Below, in pieces: positions 41,324-43,541 of a stretch of 43,541 nucleotides of DNA. Position 1 is the first letter of the stretch. Every line of letters starts with the position of its first letter. This stretch comes from an uncultured Bacteroidales bacterium. Lineage in GTDB: Bacteria; Bacteroidota; Bacteroidia; Bacteroidales; Muribaculaceae. The translations under genes and the position numbers were made by a program. Location of the stretch: NCBI GenBank assembly GCA_947175245.1, contig CAMWLW010000012.1, forward strand, positions 1 through 43,541, written 5' to 3'. The notes beneath the pieces were generated by a model. It was not told the DNA's origin. It did no database searches and worked only from the letters and a program-made list of their open reading frames with translations.

Positions 41324-43381
41324 TTATAGTGTGATTGAAAGGGGTTTGCCGTTGGGCGATTTGCGCTTCACGACGGTTTTGCCGTCTTTGGTAACGGTAA
41401 CGACAATATGCTTACCGGCACGCTCGATGTCTATGTCGAATGAGTGGGCTCCGAAGGCCTTAACGTTGCGCAGTGCCATGTAGTTCCACTCATCGGGCAG
41501 CTGTGGTGTCAGTTGGAACGAGTGTAATCCGGTGGGACGTATTCCAAAAAGGCCCTCGGTAATGATGCGGCAATACAGCGCGCTCTCGGTCGACAGGTGA
41601 CGCTGATTGCCCTCGGGCCACGCCTCGATGGGATATGGCACATGCTCACCAAGCAGGCGTGTGCCTGAATAATGTGTGAGGAAGTCGAGCGCTTTGGAGC
41701 GTTCGCCGGCGGCAAAGATGCCGCGAAGTGCATACAGCGTGGAGCGATCCCAGAATGTTTCGGAGCTGCTTTGCGACAACAGGCCGTCGTCGGTGAGCAG
41801 TCGGGGTGAAAGCAATGCGGCGATTGTTCCATCGGCACGGTCAAATATGCCGGTGACGAGCGGCATACAAATCCATGAGCGCAACAGCTCGTTGCCGTCA
41901 TAGTAGCGGTAGGTGTCGAACCCCTCGACGTTGGCGCCGAAATAGCTGTCGATGGCGGCGCGCAGTGATGAGGCCTCCCTGCGATATTTGGCCGCGAGGT
42001 TCTTTTTGCCAAGCTCGTCGGCCAGGTAGGCACCCGACAGCAACGCATCATAGTGCAGTGTCGAGGTGCATAGGTTGGCATCGCCCGAGGGGAAGCGGTT
42101 CTCAAGTTCGTCGCTGTCCGAGGCCACAACCCCGTCGGGGGTAGTCTTGAGGCGGGAGTATTCGAGACACCACTCTATCAGCGGGAACAGTTCCTCGGCT
42201 ACCTGACGGTCGCCCGAGGCGAGGGCATAGCGTGCGGCGCCATAGGCAATCATGGCACAGTCTCCACGATCGCCGGCCCCGTTCCACCAGTCGTCGCCCT
42301 CGGCAATGATTGAGCTCGGGATGGGTTTGTACGCGTCGTTCATAAAACGGGCGAAGTGGCCGAAGGCATTGACCGCCGACTCATTTCCCTTGTCATAACC
42401 CAGGAACGGGAAAAACGGATTGATGTACTCGGCCTGGTCGTTAGCCCATATAGCGGCATAATAGGCCTCACCGCCGGGCGACTGCATCAGGCCACCCTTG
42501 GTTCGGAAGATGCTCTCGGCCGCCCTGATTTTGGCGAATGCAAACATGGTGTTGATTACCGGGTCGGGGCTGACAAACTGCAACGAGTTCCACATCTCGT
42601 GCACAAATGCCTCACGCTCGGACAATTCAGACGAGACATCGGGGCACACTTCACGCTCAGACAATTTATAACCTTGTATCGAGGCTCCGAATGTAACACT
42701 CAGGCCCGGCGCGAGCGAGGCGGTGATGTCGTTGGCATTTGAGGTGGCCGCCACGAGCGTATAGGAGCCCTCGGTGCCTTGATCGGCAGGCGTGGTGTAG
42801 ACCAGTCGCTGAGACGGTATAACGACCTCAAGATTCGTATCGCCGACGTTGGTGAGGGTGTATTCCTCGCACAGCATCGGCAACGTGGCCGACGGAAATA
42901 TCACGCGCGTAACCTCAACGTCGTGACCCTGATTTTGTTCTTTTCTCATGGCGCGGTTGTGGCCGACGGTGTAACGGCTCATTACAGTCAGTTTGCCGTC
43001 GAGACTCATGCTCTCGACAACCTCATTATTAAGAGTAAGCCGGTTGACCATTATCGGCGCGATGAAATCGTGGGCAAAACGTCGGGTGAGGCTTGCATGG
43101 GTATTGTTGGGAATAGTGCGAAGCATGGGCCACACCACCGAACGTTCGAGCGAGAAACTGCCGTCAGGATTAACGCCGTAACGCAGCACCGCCGAGACCT
43201 TCTCGCCACTCATCTCGATGTGGTCATAGTGAGGTATGCGCCGGTCGATAAACCAATTTATAGACCCATCGTCAGCAATCTGCCATCGTGCCTGACCGAC
43301 CTCGGCCGACACAGCACTTGCCACACCCACCGAAAGCAGCATCGCCATACATACTGACAAAACCTGTGATAATATCCTCAT
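41324..43381 (-). CDS. Secreted six-hairpin glycosidase-like protein
   Basis: 685 aa from the ATG at 43381. A signal peptide (about 1-28, VLSVCMAMLLSVGVASAVSA) leads a beta-rich N-terminal domain (about 30-250) and a helical (alpha/alpha)6-barrel part (about 255-600) with patterns such as FAFAKIRAAESIFRTKGGLMQSPGGEAYYAAIWANDQAEYINPFF and TLHYDALLSGAYLADELGKKNLAAKYRREA, then a short beta C-terminus (GLHSFQLTPQLPDEWNYMALRNVKAFG). This is the fold of GH15/GH63/GH78-like enzymes. The acidic pair is probably within WANDQAEY and SSETFWDRS, but I cannot fix the family or the sugar. It likely acts in the periplasm or at the surface on glycans. No SusC/D partners are in view. Confidence 0.75.
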   Translation of the reverse strand: MRILSQVLSVCMAMLLSVGVASAVSAEVGQARWQIADDGSINWFIDRRIPHYDHIEMSGEKVSAVLRYGVNPDGSFSLERSVVWPMLRTIPNNTHASLTRRFAHDFIAPIMVNRLTLNNEVVESMSLDGKLTVMSRYTVGHNRAMRKEQNQGHDVEVTRVIFPSATLPMLCEEYTLTNVGDTNLEVVIPSQRLVYTTPADQGTEGSYTLVAATSNANDITASLAPGLSVTFGASIQGYKLSEREVCPDVSSELSEREAFVHEMWNSLQFVSPDPVINTMFAFAKIRAAESIFRTKGGLMQSPGGEAYYAAIWANDQAEYINPFFPFLGYDKGNESAVNAFGHFARFMNDAYKPIPSSIIAEGDDWWNGAGDRGDCAMIAYGAARYALASGDRQVAEELFPLIEWCLEYSRLKTTPDGVVASDSDELENRFPSGDANLCTSTLHYDALLSGAYLADELGKKNLAAKYRREASSLRAAIDSYFGANVEGFDTYRYYDGNELLRSWICMPLVTGIFDRADGTIAALLSPRLLTDDGLLSQSSSETFWDRSTLYALRGIFAAGERSKALDFLTHYSGTRLLGEHVPYPIEAWPEGNQRHLSTESALYCRIITEGLFGIRPTGLHSFQLTPQLPDEWNYMALRNVKAFGAHSFDIDIERAGKHIVVTVTKDGKTVVKRKSPNGKPLSITL

Positions 43382-43384
43382 TAG

Positions 43385-43414
43385 CAAAATTACTTAGAAC
43401 AATATTTTAACAAA
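43385..43414 (-). promoter_or_regulatory. Promoter of the glycosidase-like gene, probably leaderless
   Basis: Minus strand: TTTG (43414-43411), 18-nt spacer, TAATTTTG (43392-43385). The box ends 3 nt before the ATG (43381), so the transcript should start at the initiator codon. An in-frame TTG at 43387 would lie inside the promoter box and is rejected. Confidence 0.6.
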
Positions 43415-43541
43415 TATCGTCAGTCTAAATGTAATCTACAAGAATTTTACCAAAATTTATCCCGCAAACACATAGTATATTTTTATCTGTAGAGTCCAAC
43501 AGCAAATGCAAAATTAAGTAAGAATATCGAAAAACCGTTTA

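Overview
Organism. The window looks like chromosome from a Bacteroidota member, most likely a gut Bacteroidales and possibly Muribaculaceae (family level is a guess from protein style and intergenic texture). Support: promoters follow the Bacteroidetes pattern (TTTG, about 18-20 nt, TAnnTTTG), Shine-Dalgarno sequences are weak or absent, and gene types typical of the order occur. No rRNA, tRNA, CRISPR array, integrase or insertion sequence was seen.

Region 1 (about 240-14850, minus strand). One promoter drives eight tightly packed genes that end at a hairpin terminator. In transcription order they encode a membrane-anchored protein with a cytoplasmic Hsp70/actin-fold ATPase; a membrane-anchored coiled-coil protein whose C-terminus resembles GrpE; a membrane-anchored vWA protein; a small integral membrane protein; a tubulin/FtsZ-fold protein; a second, soluble Hsp70/actin-fold ATPase; a small unknown protein; and a membrane-anchored transglutaminase-fold protein. 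I know of no described system that combines actin-fold, tubulin-fold and vWA proteins with an envelope-spanning layout. It is the best candidate here for an undescribed machine.

Region 2 (about 15390-22380). This holds a 46-residue acidic peptide gene with its own promoter and terminator, a large secreted coiled-coil protein, and a GC-rich set typical of peptide-modification (RiPP-like) loci: an ER-type S26 peptidase, an HPr-kinase-like protein and a PqqD-like recognition protein. The set is punctuated by an interspersed repeat (octamer tracts plus two hairpins whose stems covary). It is split by an AT-rich, opposite-strand DUF1016 nuclease gene sitting between two direct copies of that repeat.

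Region 3 (22378-28092). A small defence-like cluster: a TIR-domain protein divergent from a translationally coupled pair of DUF262 (GmrSD-type) proteins.

Region 4 (28115-41301). A stress and RNA-repair neighbourhood with two WYL-domain regulators. I found two palindromic operator families with the same geometry (6 bp, 7 nt, 6 bp). TGTATC-N7-GATACA lies upstream of WYL regulator 1 (followed by an exonuclease and a small membrane protein), of a ravA-viaA-peptidase-phospholipase-D-like operon, and of an AAA+ ATPase gene. TGCGCA-N7-TGCGCA lies upstream of rtcB copy 1 and between WYL regulator 2 and rtcB copy 2-prfH. In all five target promoters the operator ends exactly 9 nt before the -7 box, so the two regulators appear to control two regulons built to one plan. 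RtcB plus PrfH is a known module for repair and rescue of ribosomes with a cut decoding centre.

Region 5 (41324-43541). A secreted six-hairpin-type glycosidase-like protein with a probable leaderless promoter.
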